Shown: positions 13,329-14,077 of the stretch, piece after piece
Position numbering within the stretch: position 1 is the first letter of the stretch
Layout of the letters: each line of letters opens with the position of its first letter
NCBI GenBank assembly: GCA_030607765.1
Contig: JAUWJJ010000004.1
Span: 1-14,077, forward strand
DNA length: 14,077 nt
Reading direction: 5' to 3'
Origin: Candidatus Aerophobota bacterium
GTDB taxonomy: Bacteria > Aerophobota > Aerophobia > Aerophobales > B3-G15
Program-made: the position numbers and the translations under genes
The notes under the pieces: generated by a model
What the model saw: only the letters and a program-made list of their open reading frames with translations
Databases searched by the model: none
Told to the model about the DNA's origin: nothing

Positions 13329-14077
13329 ATGAGAGTCACGATTCTTGGAGCAGGAGCTATGGGAAGTGCATTAACCGTCCCCCTGTGTGATAACGGAAAT
13401 GAAGTAAATCTTTGGGGGACAAAGTATGATAAAAAAATTTTAAATGCTCTATTTAAAGAAGAAGCACATCCCAGGATAAGCACTAAATTACCAACGAAAG
13501 TAAAAATTTTTCCTCCAGATAAGCTAGAAGAGGCTTTAAAGGACAGTAAAATAGTTGTAATTGGTGTCAATTCAGAAGGCGTATTACCAATAGCTAAGGA
13601 AATTGTCCCCCTATTAAAAGAAAATATGATATTAATAATAATTGCCAAAGGGCTATTAGTGAAGGCCGGTGAAATTTTAATGGTGGAGGAAGGATTGAGG
13701 AACGAACTACCCAAAGAAATTAGAGAAGCGGTTCCTATTGTCTCTGTGGGGGGTCCTTCTATTGCTAAGGAATTAGCAAATAAATCTATGACTGCGGTAG
13801 TTTATGATTCCAAAAATGTTAATGCAGCTAAAGCTGCTAAAAAAATTTTCCAAACTTCGTATTACCGAATAGAAGTTTCGGACGATATAAAAGGTCTTGA
13901 GATTTGCTCGGCTTTGAAAAATGTTTATTCTATCGCTCTGGGCTGGCTTGAGGGACTTACGGAAAAGCGTGACATAGGGAGAGCTAGTAACGCTAAAGCC
14001 GTCTTATTTCTCCGAATATTGAGAGAAATGAAGAAGATGACAATAGCAATAGGTGGAAATCCAGAAACTGCAATGGG
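13329..14077 (+). CDS. gpsA: NAD(P)-dependent glycerol-3-phosphate dehydrogenase (GpsA-like), 3' end outside window
   Basis: This enzyme interconverts sn-glycerol-3-phosphate and dihydroxyacetone phosphate in the cytoplasm. The first 249 residues of about 330 are present. The Rossmann motif is GAGAMG (residues 7-12) with methionine where many GpsA proteins have tryptophan. GGPSIAKEL matches the GPSFAKE block, the catalytic lysine is K197 in SALKNVYSIALG, and GRASNAKAVLFLRILREM corresponds to the substrate-binding NARA region. ATG 13329 has AAAGGAG at 13312-13317. A terminator separates it from the transport operon, so it is probably its own unit. GpsA usually makes glycerol-3-phosphate for lipids; beside a glycerol importer it could instead run oxidatively in glycerol use, which is inference. 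A glycerol kinase gene would be expected nearby. Confidence 0.88.
   Translation, partial: MRVTILGAGAMGSALTVPLCDNGNEVNLWGTKYDKKILNALFKEEAHPRISTKLPTKVKIFPPDKLEEALKDSKIVVIGVNSEGVLPIAKEIVPLLKENMILIIIAKGLLVKAGEILMVEEGLRNELPKEIREAVPIVSVGGPSIAKELANKSMTAVVYDSKNVNAAKAAKKIFQTSYYRIEVSDDIKGLEICSALKNVYSIALGWLEGLTEKRDIGRASNAKAVLFLRILREMKKMTIAIGGNPETAM

Noticed and set aside
13298..13714. Minus-strand ORF of 138 codons
   Set aside because: It is opposite the gpsA-like gene, whose forward frame has clear family motifs.

Overview
This is an AT-rich bacterial window with short intergenic gaps and many small intergenic repeats. It carries a bacterial V/A-type ATPase, a YwlE-type phosphatase domain, and a large periplasmic binding protein with a type I signal peptide but no lipobox cysteine. 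Together these suggest a diderm, probably anaerobic organism, perhaps from a little-cultured phylum known mainly from metagenomes. The phylum cannot be fixed from this sequence.

Left part (1-6545, housekeeping genes with repeats between them). In order: the C-terminal end of proA; a single-chain fusion of a TsaC/Sua5 tRNA-modification domain to a YwlE-like phosphatase; dCMP deaminase; a frameshifted GxxExxY gene inside what looks like a small mobile cassette; two V/A-ATPase genes (a peripheral-stalk coiled-coil subunit and membrane subunit I) with no other ATPase subunits following; a frameshifted iron-type alcohol dehydrogenase; and a 41-codon membrane or signal-peptide ORF. The gaps hold three roughly 56-60 bp elements with an outer GTAG...CTAC stem enclosing two hairpins, two single-hairpin half copies, and two short tandem arrays that begin on a stop codon.

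Right part (6553-13254, one transport operon). A sigma70-like promoter precedes six genes: two ABC ATPases, two MalF/MalG-type permeases, a 92-aa DUF2160 membrane protein and a 591-aa binding protein, closed by a strong intrinsic terminator. Gene order and sequence match the glycerol ABC transporter glpSTPQUV described in Rhizobium. The ATPase pair is asymmetric: one subunit has lost the H-loop histidine and the other has lost the LSGGQ signature, so the heterodimer should have one canonical and one degenerate ATP site.

After the terminator, a gpsA-like NAD(P)-dependent glycerol-3-phosphate dehydrogenase starts and runs off the window. Imported glycerol, once phosphorylated by a kinase not seen here, could be oxidised to dihydroxyacetone phosphate by this enzyme.

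Most worth a second look: the GxxExxY unit bounded by inverted and direct repeats, the structure-conserved but sequence-variable GTAG/CTAC elements (one inside the transport operon), the TsaC-phosphatase fusion, and the asymmetric ATPase pair. There is no gene-free stretch longer than 300 bases. I saw no tRNA, rRNA or CRISPR array.
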